Notes: generated by a model not told the origin, from the sequence alone. Shown: positions 53,065 through 61,870, counted from the stretch's first letter. The stretch is DNA of 64,000 nucleotides from an uncultured Clostridia bacterium (GCA_934149305.1 CAKPEF010000008.1:1-64000), one strand, 5' to 3'. Program-made: numbers and translations.

Positions 53065-53092
53065 TTGCTCCACCTCATATTTAGTTTATACA

Positions 53093-53680
53093 TTATTTGT
53101 CTGTTTGTAAATAGTTTATTATTCCTAAAATTCTTTCTTTTTTCATTTCTTTTTTAGATAAATTATATATATATAAATTTAAAAAAAGTAAGTAATAATT
53201 CTTGAAATATATTATTAAAATTATCGAAAGCACAAATAAAATTATTAAAAACAAATCACTCACCATTTGACTTATTTTTATTCCTTTTTTATATCTATAT
53301 TTATGTATAAAATAATTTTTTTGTATTCTGCCACCATCTAATGGATATATTGGAATTAAGTTTAAAATCATTATTATAATATTAACACTACTTATAAATG
53401 AATCTTTGCTATATATTGCAAGTATAAGACTCATTATAGGTCCCGCCATGCTTATTATTACTTCTTTTTTGGCGCTTATTTTATCGCTATATATTGCTGA
53501 TATTCCAACTGGCATTAGATTTAATTCTATCACATTTACTTTTAGCAATAGCGCAACTACTATGTGTGCGATTTCATGTAATAATATCGAAATATAAAAA
53601 ATCATAAACATTTCTATTTTACCTATAAAAAACATATATGACATAAACACAAAAAGATAAAAGTGTATTTTTATTGACAT
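53093..53680 (-). CDS. Site-2 protease (M50), SpoIVFB-like
   Basis: A 195-residue integral membrane zinc protease. The metal motif HEIAH is in ILLHEIAHIVVALL (about residue 35), and the partner Asp is in LNLIPIYPLDGGRI (about 115). Six or so helices are seen. It directly follows an M23 protein, as spoIVFB follows spoIVFA. In spore formers SpoIVFB cleaves pro-SigK, and sigK is in this window. The specific role is inferred. Confidence 0.82.
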   Translation of the reverse strand: MSIKIHFYLFVFMSYMFFIGKIEMFMIFYISILLHEIAHIVVALLLKVNVIELNLMPVGISAIYSDKISAKKEVIISMAGPIMSLILAIYSKDSFISSVNIIIMILNLIPIYPLDGGRIQKNYFIHKYRYKKGIKISQMVSDLFLIILFVLSIILIIYFKNYYLLFLNLYIYNLSKKEMKKERILGIINYLQTDK

Positions 53681-53692
53681 TTATTCTCCTAT

Positions 53693-54517
53693 TTATATGA
53701 CATCTTCAGGATTTACAAACCTTCCTTGATATCTTATTTCAAAATGTAAATGTGGACCAGTTGCATTACCAGTCATTCCTACTTTTGCTATACTGTCGCC
53801 TTTTTTTACATAAGCTCCTTTTTTCACAAGCACCGTAGAACAATGTGCGTAAACTGTTTTTAAATCTCCGTTTTCTATTATTACACTTTTTCCATATGTT
53901 CCATTTTCACCAGCTTGTATCACTTTACCTTCATGAGCAGAATTTATTATTGTTCCTGTATTTGCTGCAATATCTAATCCTGTATGATATGAGCTTACTA
54001 TTGGATTATCACTTACTCTAGCTCCAAAATTTGATGTAATTGTTCCTTTTAGAGGTTTTTCTATTTCGAAGTTTTCTTTTATTTTCTTGGCATCTTCCTC
54101 TAATTGATTTATACCATCTATCGCTGTTATGTACTGATTATCAATATTGGGGCTATTTTCTTCTATTTCACCACTTTCATTTTCAATATTTATATTTATT
54201 ATTTCGCCACTATTTTCCTCGTTTAATATTATATTTGTATCTCCACTAATTTTATTTTGATTTATTATTTTTATAATCTTTTCTTCTATAGTTTCATATG
54301 GTATTCCGGCCAAAAAACTTTCTTTTATTTTTGTATATTCGGTTTGAAGATTAAATAACTTAAGCAGTAAAACTGCAAGTAATAATAACATTGAATTTAT
54401 AACTTGATTCAATATTATACTTGTTTTTTTATTTTCTTTTTTTGCCTCTTTTTCATACTTTTCATATGCATTATATCCGTTTCGCCTATACTCTTTTCTA
54501 TTTATTGTATTCTCCAA
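53693..54517 (-). CDS. Membrane-anchored M23 peptidase, SpoIVFA-like
   Basis: A 274-residue protein with a basic cytoplasmic N-terminus, one membrane helix (about 43-62), a low-complexity acidic linker and a C-terminal LytM domain (TSNFGARVSDNPIVSSYHTGLDI ... VYAHCS ... GPHLHFEIRYQG). H-x8-D and HxH-type residues are present, so it may hold zinc. SpoIVFA uses such a domain to restrain SpoIVFB, the next gene. TTG 54517 after AAGGGG. Confidence 0.8.
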   Translation of the reverse strand: MENTINRKEYRRNGYNAYEKYEKEAKKENKKTSIILNQVINSMLLLLAVLLLKLFNLQTEYTKIKESFLAGIPYETIEEKIIKIINQNKISGDTNIILNEENSGEIININIENESGEIEENSPNIDNQYITAIDGINQLEEDAKKIKENFEIEKPLKGTITSNFGARVSDNPIVSSYHTGLDIAANTGTIINSAHEGKVIQAGENGTYGKSVIIENGDLKTVYAHCSTVLVKKGAYVKKGDSIAKVGMTGNATGPHLHFEIRYQGRFVNPEDVI

Positions 54518-54588
54518 TAAAATCACCCCTTAACAAAGCTATATGCTTGTCAAGGGGGTTTTATGATATAATATATTTGTGAACATTT

Positions 54589-54903
54589 TTAGGAAATTGT
54601 TATTATCATGGATATTAAATAGCATACTAATACTAAAAGTGTTGCTCCTAATATTACTTTTAATTTTATATCTCTATTTTGTTTTTTCTCCATTTCATCT
54701 TTAATTTTCTTTTTTGAAAATTCATCAGTGTATTCTCTCACTAAATCTTCAGTTTCTTTTAATATTATTTCATGCCTACTTATTTTTGATTTTTTCCCTT
54801 TATCATCTATGTCATCAGCCTTTAAAATAAAAATCGCTTCTTCTATCAAATTCGACGGTATATCTTTAATGCAAACCACCTTTCTATTTGTATGTGTATT
54901 CAT
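54589..54903 (-). CDS. Small tail-anchored hypothetical protein
   Basis: A 104-residue protein with a charged helical N-terminal part and one C-terminal membrane helix (VILGATLLVLVCYLISMIITI). No family recognised. GCGGAGG lies upstream of ATG 54903. It precedes the M23/M50 pair. Confidence 0.6.
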   Translation of the reverse strand: MNTHTNRKVVCIKDIPSNLIEEAIFILKADDIDDKGKKSKISRHEIILKETEDLVREYTDEFSKKKIKDEMEKKQNRDIKLKVILGATLLVLVCYLISMIITIS

Positions 54904-54968
54904 AATTCAAACCTCCGCTTATAATTATTTAATATAATTTTTACCAAAGTTTGAATTTTATATACAAA

Positions 54969-54997
54969 AATGGATGCATGTTTTTATGCATCCATTT
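54969..54997 (-). terminator. Intrinsic terminator
   Basis: The stem TGGATGCAT/ATGCATCCA with a GTTTTT loop and T-rich tail. It lies beyond copy I of the repeat, downstream of the gene ending at 55131. Confidence 0.78.
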
Positions 54998-55000
54998 AGC

Positions 55001-55127
55001 TTATAAGTTATAACAAATGCTAAACAGTAGTATTTTTATGGAGCACACCTAAGCTCCTCGACATTTTTATAGCACACATTTACATTTGATATATACTTTT
55101 ATTTTGAAGACTGAGCAGTAACGCTTA
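55001..55127 (+). repeat. Intergenic palindromic repeat, copy I
   Basis: ATAACAAATGCTAAACAGTA, GTATTTTTATGGAGCACACC, TAAGCTCCTCGACATTTTTA, then a tail TATATACTTTTATTTTGAAG, ACTGAGCAGTAACGC that matches unit C'. It lies between co-directional minus-strand genes and ends 4 bases before a stop codon. Confidence 0.83.
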
Positions 55128-55130
55128 TGA

Positions 55131-55710
55131 TTATTTTTTACTTATATATAGCTTGTATTCAGTTATTCCAAAACAATCTTTCATCATGTTTAATACTGAT
55201 TTATAATTTAAACCACCTAATACGAATTTGTATGTTTTATTATTGCTAGTCGTTATTACAAGTTTTGTTGTTAGTGCATTCTTTTTTAAGAAATTTTTAT
55301 TATAGCTATAGACATACATTCCTCTAACGCTTGTTCCGAATAATTCTATTTTTTTTGAAAATGCTTTTGACAAAATAATTTTATTGTTTTCTATGCTTAC
55401 GCTTCTTGAAATTTCAACTAAATAGCAAATTGTTAATAATACCACCACAACTAATTCTACTATTTTATTCATTTTAAAATATTCGTCAAGCGCCACATAC
55501 ATGCCAATCATTATTCCGAACAAGTATAGAAATAATTATGACATATTTAGGTTGTGGCAATATATATCTGTCTTTTTCAAAATCATATTTAGTTACATTA
55601 TTAAAATACGAATCATTTTTAGGTTTATCATATAATCTTAATCCTAAAAAATAATTTATAATCACAAAAAACACAATTATTCCACTCACTAAATACATCA
55701 TTTTCTCCAC
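55131..55710 (-). CDS. Small membrane protein (DUF5673-like), read through a CGG +1 shift
   Basis: A 192-residue protein when joined. Helix 1 (MMYLVSGIIVFFVIINYFL), a soluble stretch, a helix pair (KYVIIISILVGIMIGMYVAL and IVELVVVVLLTICYLV), then a cytoplasmic beta-rich domain (IILSKAFSKKIELFG...). Frame 0 ends after GTT CGG (55516-55521). Skipping C 55518 gives LVGIMIG and continues one unbroken membrane helix across the join. The reconstruction is supported by hydrophobicity and by four sister sites. Function unknown. Confidence 0.75.
55515..55521 (-). other. CGG +1 frameshift site 5 (membrane protein)
   Basis: The minus strand reads GTT-C-GGA. Frame 0 gives Val-Arg and a stop after ten more codons. 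Skipping C restores Val-Gly and a continuous membrane helix. Confidence 0.75.
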
Positions 55711-55751
55711 TCCTATCTTCTTTTATTAAGCATGTTAATTTGCACTACTAT

Positions 55752-56990
55752 CTATAAATTGTGATACTTCATATAATCTCTTCTTGCAGTTTCTGGTGAA
55801 TCCACACCCTCTGCATTTTTTACAGGTGAAAAATCTTCTTCTCTTTTTCCTCTATATAAACCTATTTCTGGCATTAGCGAAAATGCATCGAATATAAATG
55901 CTTCGAATTTATATGCATTAGGTTTCTCTGCCTTTATTATTTCTCCTTTTTCATTCATAAAGTTGCATTTTTTATGTGCACTATGATATGGAAGTTTTGA
56001 ATTTGCTATTTGATCTAATATTTTTATATTAAATAAATTTAATAGCATATGAGCTTCGCCATAAGTTAGATCCCCATTTGAGTTTTTCTCGTGGGCCATT
56101 TCATCTGTTATTTCTGTATACTCTATTACATAAGGCTTACCATCTTTTTTACAAAATACCCCAACTTTTTCTTCTGGATATGCTTTAATTATTGTTTTTG
56201 ATGCAACCATATAATTATTGCAAGCTGCAAAACCAATAAACATTGGATCTGCCATCTTGACCAAAACATTATCTACCCCACCAACAAATACCCATTCAAC
56301 TCCTCTTTTTTTCATATCTTCTAGCGCACCGCTTTTATATAATGATTCGAATATTCCTCCATGACCATCGGCTGCTTCTTTTATTAAGCCTTGCTCATTT
56401 ATTATAAGTTTTCCACTTTCATCAATCATAGGAAGTTCTCCTTGCTTAAAGAACATTCCTACCCCATCTTTAGGATATCCAAAGTAATTATTTTTTTCAA
56501 AAAAAGCAACTGTTTCATCATTGTTTTCTCTACTTGTCATTATATACCATGGAACAATAGCGCCATATTTTTGCATAGTTCCTTTTAATCCATCGCATAA
56601 AATTTCAAATAAGCTTTTATGTGATGGAAGCCCTAAATCATATGTTCCTTTTGGTCCATTATGTCCTAGTCTTGTACCTTGGCCACCTGCCATTGTAACT
56701 GCTGCAAGCTTTCCACTTTTTATTATTTCTTCTCCTATTTTTCTATACTTTTCTTTTTCTTCTATTGAAAGAGTTTCAGCATTAACAGCAGGAATAGGTT
56801 CAATCTTTGAATCTTTAAACTCTATTTCCTTTTTAGTATTTTCATATAAATTCAACATTTGTTCAAAATCTATAGTAGCTATTTGATTTAATAACTTTTC
56901 TTTTTTCTCTTCATTTAATCTTTCATAAGAATTCAATATATGCTCTTGTCCATACTTTTGAAGCACCTTTTTTGCTTCTTCATAATTCAT
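55752..56990 (-). CDS. UDP-sugar pyrophosphorylase (UDPGP family)
   Basis: A 412-residue UDPGP-type uridylyltransferase with the nucleotide-binding signature AVTMAGGQGTRLGHNGPKGTYDLGL (about residue 98), GGVDNVLVKMADP and the substrate region VIEYTEITDEMA. It makes UDP-GlcNAc or UDP-glucose/galactose from UTP and the sugar-1-phosphate; sequence alone does not decide which. ATG 56990 behind AAAGGA, with its own promoter. Confidence 0.9.
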   Translation of the reverse strand: MNYEEAKKVLQKYGQEHILNSYERLNEEKKEKLLNQIATIDFEQMLNLYENTKKEIEFKDSKIEPIPAVNAETLSIEEKEKYRKIGEEIIKSGKLAAVTMAGGQGTRLGHNGPKGTYDLGLPSHKSLFEILCDGLKGTMQKYGAIVPWYIMTSRENNDETVAFFEKNNYFGYPKDGVGMFFKQGELPMIDESGKLIINEQGLIKEAADGHGGIFESLYKSGALEDMKKRGVEWVFVGGVDNVLVKMADPMFIGFAACNNYMVASKTIIKAYPEEKVGVFCKKDGKPYVIEYTEITDEMAHEKNSNGDLTYGEAHMLLNLFNIKILDQIANSKLPYHSAHKKCNFMNEKGEIIKAEKPNAYKFEAFIFDAFSLMPEIGLYRGKREEDFSPVKNAEGVDSPETARRDYMKYHNL

Positions 56991-57018
56991 TTACATCAGT
57001 CCTTTCTATACGATATAT

Positions 57019-57046
57019 TTTATACTATTTAATATAAAAAAGTCAA
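57019..57046 (-). promoter_or_regulatory. Promoter of the UDPGP gene
   Basis: TTGACT (57041-57046), a 16-base spacer and TATAAA (57019-57024), reading away from the divergent radical SAM gene. A TATAAT at 57056-57061 probably serves that gene. Confidence 0.72.
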
Positions 57047-57090
57047 AAAATATGTTATAATAATCAAAATTATAAATTAAGGGGATTTTT

Positions 57091-57972
57091 ATGTTAGAAA
57101 ATTGTAATCTTTGTGCTCATAATTGTAATGTTAATAGAAATGAAAAATTAGGTTATTGCAAATGTGGAATTTTGCCAAAATGTGCACTTGCATCTATTCA
57201 TATGTGGGAAGAGCCATGTATCAGTTATAAAAACGGTTCTGGCACTGTATTTTTTTCAGGTTGTAATTTGAATTGCATATTTTGTCAAAATCATGACATC
57301 TCTAAGGATAATTATGGCAAAGAAATTTCTATAAAAAGACTTGCAGAAATTTTTATAGAACTACAAAACAAAAAAGTAAATAATATAAATCTAGTCTCAC
57401 CTACACCATATGTGCCACAAATTATTGAGGCAATAAAAATAGCAAAAGAAAATGGTCTTGCAATTCCGATAATATATAACACTGGAAACTTCGAAAATAT
57501 AGAAACAATTAAAATGCTAGATGGATACATTGATGTCTATCTTCCAGACCTAAAATATTTCAGCAACGAAGTTTCAATAAAATATTCTAGCGCTCCAAAT
57601 TATTTTGAAGTTGCAACTAATAATATAAAAGAAATGATAAAACAAGTTGGTATACCTACATTTGATGAAAATGGAATTATTAAAAAAGGCGTTATTATAA
57701 GGCACTTAGTTTTGCCATCACACATAAATGAAACAAAGCATATTCTAAATTGGATAAACGAAAATCTACCTAAAGAAACTTATATAAGTATAATGCTACA
57801 ATACTTTCCAACATATCTTGCAAAAAATGATGCGCTAATAAATAGAAAAGTCTCAAAACGAGAATTTAATATCGTAAAAAATTTGGTTTACAAATTTCAA
57901 AATGGATATATTCAAGAACTCTCAAAACATGAAGAAGAATATGTTCCTCACTTTGATTTAAGTGGCATTTAA
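57091..57972 (+). CDS. Radical SAM protein (PflA-like, extra Cys N-terminus)
   Basis: A 293-residue radical SAM enzyme. The N-terminal CNLCAHNCNVNR...GYCKCG has several Cys that may hold a second cluster. The core CxxxCxxC is SGCNLNCIFCQNH (about residue 56). Proteins of this type are pyruvate-formate-lyase-activase-like and their substrate is mostly unknown. AAGGGG before ATG 57091. Confidence 0.85.
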   Translation: MLENCNLCAHNCNVNRNEKLGYCKCGILPKCALASIHMWEEPCISYKNGSGTVFFSGCNLNCIFCQNHDISKDNYGKEISIKRLAEIFIELQNKKVNNINLVSPTPYVPQIIEAIKIAKENGLAIPIIYNTGNFENIETIKMLDGYIDVYLPDLKYFSNEVSIKYSSAPNYFEVATNNIKEMIKQVGIPTFDENGIIKKGVIIRHLVLPSHINETKHILNWINENLPKETYISIMLQYFPTYLAKNDALINRKVSKREFNIVKNLVYKFQNGYIQELSKHEEEYVPHFDLSGI

Positions 57973-57973
57973 A

Positions 57974-58010
57974 AAATAAGCGAGCTTAATGCCCGCTATT
58001 TTTTTATTTA
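57974..58010. terminator. Bidirectional terminator between convergent genes
   Basis: The stem AAGCGAGC/GCCCGCT lies between the stops of the radical SAM and HD-GYP genes, with A and T runs on both sides. Confidence 0.78.
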
Positions 58011-58960
58011 TTAAACCATCTTTCATAAACTTCTGGTCTATAAATTCTTTCTCTTCTTGCTATCGCTTTAATCTCATCGTCTTGCTTTTTCATTAGCTTA
58101 TATTCATCCTTACAAAAATCTAGCCATTCTCTTTCTTTTTCTAGCGCCTTTTGTTTTACTATTAAAAGATTAGCATTTGTACTCATATCATAGCCTGCCG
58201 GCAAATCAAATCTTGCAAGTTGTCTTGCACTCTTATTCGAATATCCTCTATCATAAATACTTTTATATATTTTTTCAAGATCGTGCAAAGTTTCTAAGTT
58301 TTCTTTTAATTGTGATATATTATTTTCATGTGTAATTATTCTTTCTTCAACTTCTTTTAACAATGTTCTCATAAGATATACCATTATTTTAGCACTCATT
58401 TTATTTTTTCTAGCGTCCCCAAGCATTATATCTAATGCTTTAGTTTGTTTGTAGCCATCTTTATATTGACGTCTCTGTGTTAGAGCATCATAAACATCGG
58501 CAACTTTTATTATCGAAGACTCAAAAGGAATTTGAGAACCAACTAAACCATCTGGATAACCACTGCCATCGAAGCTTTCATGGTGTGCTCTAATTATCGG
58601 TGCTAAATCTCTAAAATTCTGATATTGCATGCATATCTCATATCCATATACTGTATGCATTTTCATTTCTGCGAATTCTTCATCTGTTAGTTTGCCGTTT
58701 TTTTGCAATATAGCTGAAGGTATTCTAATTTTCCCAATATCGTGAAGATATGCACATAATACACATTTTTTCAAATCTTCATAGTTTAATCCCATTTCCT
58801 CGCATATTCTTGTTGTTGTTTTTACAACCCCTTGTACGTGCGCATCTGTAAATATATCTAGTCCACCTAATACATCTATTTCACATCTAATTTCTTCAGA
58901 TAAATCTTGCCTGCTGATTTTTCTATTGCCTAAGACATCGATTTTATTTAACTTTCTCAT
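58004..58960 (-). CDS. HD-GYP domain protein
   Basis: A 318-residue cytoplasmic protein with an HD-GYP-type core: LHDIGKIRIPSAIL (HD), HTVYGYEICMQ, HHESFDGSGYPDG (the GYP motif as GYP) and DVYDALTQRRQYKDG. This predicts cleavage of cyclic di-GMP or a related nucleotide. The C-terminal 100 residues are a charged coiled coil. No receiver domain is attached. GGAGGT precedes ATG 58960. Confidence 0.88.
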   Translation of the reverse strand: MRKLNKIDVLGNRKISRQDLSEEIRCEIDVLGGLDIFTDAHVQGVVKTTTRICEEMGLNYEDLKKCVLCAYLHDIGKIRIPSAILQKNGKLTDEEFAEMKMHTVYGYEICMQYQNFRDLAPIIRAHHESFDGSGYPDGLVGSQIPFESSIIKVADVYDALTQRRQYKDGYKQTKALDIMLGDARKNKMSAKIMVYLMRTLLKEVEERIITHENNISQLKENLETLHDLEKIYKSIYDRGYSNKSARQLARFDLPAGYDMSTNANLLIVKQKALEKEREWLDFCKDEYKLMKKQDDEIKAIARRERIYRPEVYERWFNK

Positions 58961-58983
58961 TAGTTACCTCCAATTATAATATG

Positions 58984-59115
58984 GGTTGTGTTCACTAAGT
59001 ATAGTATTTTTTACTTTATTTTAGTGTCCACCATCAATTGTTTTTATGGAGCACACTTAAGCTCCTTTATATTTTTGCAACATATTTTATTTTTTCGTAA
59101 AATAGTTTGTACTAT
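58984..59115 (+). repeat. Intergenic palindromic repeat, copy J
   Basis: GGTTGTGTTCACTAAGTATA, AGTGTCCACCATCAATTG, TTTTTATGGAGCACACTTAA, GCTCCTTTATATTTTTGCAA, CATATTTTATTTTTTCGTAA and AATAGTTTGTACTA. It lies directly before the stop of the gene at 59115. Confidence 0.86.
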
Positions 59116-59915
59116 CATAATATATCAAAATTATGATTTTTAATATCAAATTTTATTAGTTTATCATTTGCTTTTAATAATAAATAATATTCATTTTCAT
59201 GCATATCTACTTCTAAATGATTTATGTAAAAAGTTAATTCTTCATTTAAGCTCTGAACATCACTTAAATCATCAAGATACTCCGCACTCACTATATCTGC
59301 AAGTATAATGTTTGTATCAAAGTTTTGATACTCATCAAACATTTTTCTGATTTTTTCAAATATTTTGTTTTTAATTTTTGTCTTATACTCATTCTTATTC
59401 TCTATTTTCTCTAGCGGTTTTATTACTATATTTTCTTTAACCTTATATGTTTTTATTTTACTTTCAAATTTTTTATACTCTATATACCCTGGAATATCTT
59501 TTTTGTCTATATTGTATGTTTTTATATCATCATTTAGCTTTTCTGCTACCCAATCATTACCTGCATAGATTTTGGTTATTTCTACACCTATAGTTTTTTC
59601 ATTAGTCTTTAGCATAAAATCTGGACACTCTCTTTTTTCTATATATCCATTTTTTATCTTTAACCTGTTTAGTGCAGCAAATAATATTCTAAACTCTTTT
59701 ATTTCTCTAGTTAAATCTCTATTTTTTCTTATTTCAAAATTTAATCTATTGTTCCATTTGTTTCTTTCTAATTTATCTGTGTTTCCTGAAACGAATTTTA
59801 ATGTAAAGGTGTTTAATCTTAAAAATTTATCATCAAAATGCATATCTATATAAGCATCTGCTATCTCGCCTTTGTTATTATGCAAATTCAATATATCCTC
59901 TATAGAATTTAACAT
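59115..59915 (-). CDS. Hypothetical protein, possible PD-(D/E)XK nuclease
   Basis: A 266-residue soluble protein. The middle has ECPDFMLKTNEKTIGVEITK, an E..PD..x(9)..ExT(K) spacing reminiscent of PD-(D/E)XK nucleases, with a helix before it. The rest is Lys/Asn-rich helices and a C-terminal beta part. ATG 59915 follows GGGGTGG. No partner methylase or defence gene is adjacent. The nuclease idea is a motif-level guess. Confidence 0.5.
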   Translation of the reverse strand: MLNSIEDILNLHNNKGEIADAYIDMHFDDKFLRLNTFTLKFVSGNTDKLERNKWNNRLNFEIRKNRDLTREIKEFRILFAALNRLKIKNGYIEKRECPDFMLKTNEKTIGVEITKIYAGNDWVAEKLNDDIKTYNIDKKDIPGYIEYKKFESKIKTYKVKENIVIKPLEKIENKNEYKTKIKNKIFEKIRKMFDEYQNFDTNIILADIVSAEYLDDLSDVQSLNEELTFYINHLEVDMHENEYYLLLKANDKLIKFDIKNHNFDIL

Positions 59916-60077
59916 TTCCACCCCTTTTCCAAACAATATTCTATTTATTGTTTTTCATTAAAATTTCATATATAATACATATTAGTCACACATAATAATA
60001 CTATTATTAAATCAAAGTATATAGCATATATAAAAAATATTCAATAACTACAAACAAATTTAGAAAGGATGATTTAT

Positions 60078-61307
60078 ATGTCGTTTATGAATAAGTACGA
60101 TAGAGATTCAATTTATGAAGAAATGGAGGGAAAAAGTTTTTCTAATTCATTTGGCAGTGTTGCCTCAAAGTTAACAGCATCTGTTTTGCTTTTATCACTT
60201 GGATTTGCTAGCGGTAGCATTTATTCTGCTTTTAATCAAAATCATGTAAATGCAAACACACCAAATACAATCTCAGAAAATTCTAGCAATTCAATATTAA
60301 CTACTTCTTCAAGTGGAACTACCACAGCTATTACTACAGATTCTGTAACTCCTCATTCTATAAAAGGAATTGTAAAATCTTGTGCAGACTCTGTGGTTGA
60401 AATCACTATTGAAACTACACAAAGTATATATTCTTATAAGTATACCGCAGAAGGAAATGGTAGTGGTGTTATAATTTCTGAAAACGGTTATATACTTACT
60501 AACAACCATGTTATAGATGGAGCAAATAAAATTTTAGTTAGATTAAAAGATGGAACTGAATACGAGGCTAAGTTAATAGGAAAAGATTCAAAAACAGATA
60601 CAGCAGTTATAAAGATTGAAGCAACTGGCCTTAAATATGCTGTTTTAGGTGATAGTTCAAAACTTGAAGTTGGTGATTTAGCGGTTGTTATCGGTAATCC
60701 TCTTGGAGAACTTGGCGGAACTGTTACAAGTGGTATAATAAGTGCACTTGAAAGAGAAATAAATATAAGTGGTAAAAAAATGAACCTAATTCAAACAGAT
60801 GCTGGCGTAAACCCTGGTAATTCAGGTGGTGGATTATTTAATGCTAACGGAGAATTAGTAGGAATTGTTACTGCAAAATCGTCTGGTATAGATGTTGAAA
60901 ATTTAGGATTCGCGATCCCAATAAATGATATAAAATCAGTAGTAAATGATTTAGTAGAACATGGATATGCAACTAATAGAGCTTTTCTTGGTGTTATGAT
61001 GAAAGATACAGCTTATTCAACAAATTCACCATATGGTGGCTATGGAAGCTTGTTTAATATGTTTTATTCACAAATGCAATACGGTGCATATGTTGAATCT
61101 GTAGTTGAAGACTCACCTGCAGAAAAAGGCGGAATCAAATCAGGAGACATCATAGTTTCTGTAAATGGTAACGTTGTATCAACTGCAGCTGAGGTAACAG
61201 CAGAAGTAACAAATTGCAATGTGGGTGACGAAATCGAAATAGGAATAATTAGAGATAACAAGACCAAAACCGTAAAAGTAAAACTTACAGAGTACAAAGG
61301 TGAATAG
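60078..61307 (+). CDS. HtrA/DegP-family serine protease with PDZ domain
   Basis: A 409-residue trypsin-like S1C protease with an N-terminal membrane anchor (about 30-52, no clear cleavage), a Ser/Thr linker, and the triad His in TNNHVIDG, Asp in SKTDTAVIKIE, Ser in NPGNSGGGLFN. A C-terminal PDZ domain follows (GAYVESVVEDSPAEKGGIKSGD). It degrades damaged envelope proteins. ATG 60078 after AAAGGATG. Confidence 0.93.
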   Translation: MSFMNKYDRDSIYEEMEGKSFSNSFGSVASKLTASVLLLSLGFASGSIYSAFNQNHVNANTPNTISENSSNSILTTSSSGTTTAITTDSVTPHSIKGIVKSCADSVVEITIETTQSIYSYKYTAEGNGSGVIISENGYILTNNHVIDGANKILVRLKDGTEYEAKLIGKDSKTDTAVIKIEATGLKYAVLGDSSKLEVGDLAVVIGNPLGELGGTVTSGIISALEREINISGKKMNLIQTDAGVNPGNSGGGLFNANGELVGIVTAKSSGIDVENLGFAIPINDIKSVVNDLVEHGYATNRAFLGVMMKDTAYSTNSPYGGYGSLFNMFYSQMQYGAYVESVVEDSPAEKGGIKSGDIIVSVNGNVVSTAAEVTAEVTNCNVGDEIEIGIIRDNKTKTVKVKLTEYKGE

Positions 61308-61316
61308 CCACAAGTC

Positions 61317-61361
61317 AAATAGCTTCTATTGTTAGTAAACCTAACGGTAGAAGCTATTTTC
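61317..61361 (+). terminator. Terminator after the HtrA gene
   Basis: A long stem AATAGCTTCTA...GTTAG/CTAAC...TAGAAGCTATT followed by a T-rich tail. Confidence 0.85.
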
Positions 61362-61460
61362 TATAAAAGCTAATATTTATATACACAAGCACCTATTGAT
61401 TTTTATGTAAATCTATGGTATTATTCACGTATGCGAAATTTTATTGAAAGGGGAACTCTT

Positions 61461-61676
61461 ATGAAAACACTTTTGATAAAACTAATAAAGTTGTATCAAA
61501 AAATTCCCGGTCCCTGGCACAGTGCCTGTAGGTTTCATCCCACTTGTTCAAATTATGCTATAGAAGCACTTGAAACACATGGTTTTTTTAAAGGCTCTGC
61601 ATTAACATTGTGGCGAATACTTCGTTGCAATCCATTTTCAAAAGGAGGATACGACCCCGTTCCACCTAAAAAATAA
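61461..61676 (+). CDS. yidD: Membrane protein insertion efficiency factor YidD
   Basis: A 71-residue YidD with the invariant PGPWHSACRFHPTCSNYAIEA and RCNPFSKGGYDPVP motifs. It is a small peripheral protein helping YidC-type insertion. Normally it sits by rpmH-rnpA-yidC; here it stands alone between htrA and a membrane-protein gene. ATG 61461 follows GAAAGGGGAA; an earlier in-frame start is less likely. Confidence 0.94.
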   Translation: MKTLLIKLIKLYQKIPGPWHSACRFHPTCSNYAIEALETHGFFKGSALTLWRILRCNPFSKGGYDPVPPKK

Positions 61677-61728
61677 ATATTGCTATTCAGCGCTTGTTTG
61701 GTTCAAGGTTGAACAGCAATATTTATTA
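61676..61728 (+). terminator. Hairpin after yidD
   Basis: AATATTGCTATTCA pairs with TTGAACAGCAATATT, beginning at the yidD stop. T-rich sequence follows. Confidence 0.65.
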
Positions 61729-61830
61729 TAAAGCATGCTCCGCTACATTTTATAGAAATGTAGCGGAGCACAGTGTGCTCCATAAAAATACTACTGTTTG
61801 GCATTTGTCACAGATTAAGGCTGAATAGTA
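61728..61830 (-). repeat. Intergenic palindromic repeat, copy K (inverted orientation)
   Basis: In reverse, this copy reads CACAAATGCCAAACAGTAGT, ATTTTTATGGAGCACACTGT with the perfect core at 61765-61781, and GCTACATTT. It adds an extra arm: GCTCCGCTACATTT/AAATGTAGCGGAGC (61737-61769). It is the only copy in this orientation and the only one between plus-strand genes. Confidence 0.88.
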
Positions 61831-61870
61831 AAATTTTAGGTGTTTTTATTTGCTAAAAAGCCTATATAGA

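Noticed and set aside
12697..55521. CGG reassigned to another amino acid, as known in some Firmicutes
   Set aside because: Reassignment would keep the frame; here the frame must change by one base to continue, so it cannot explain these sites.
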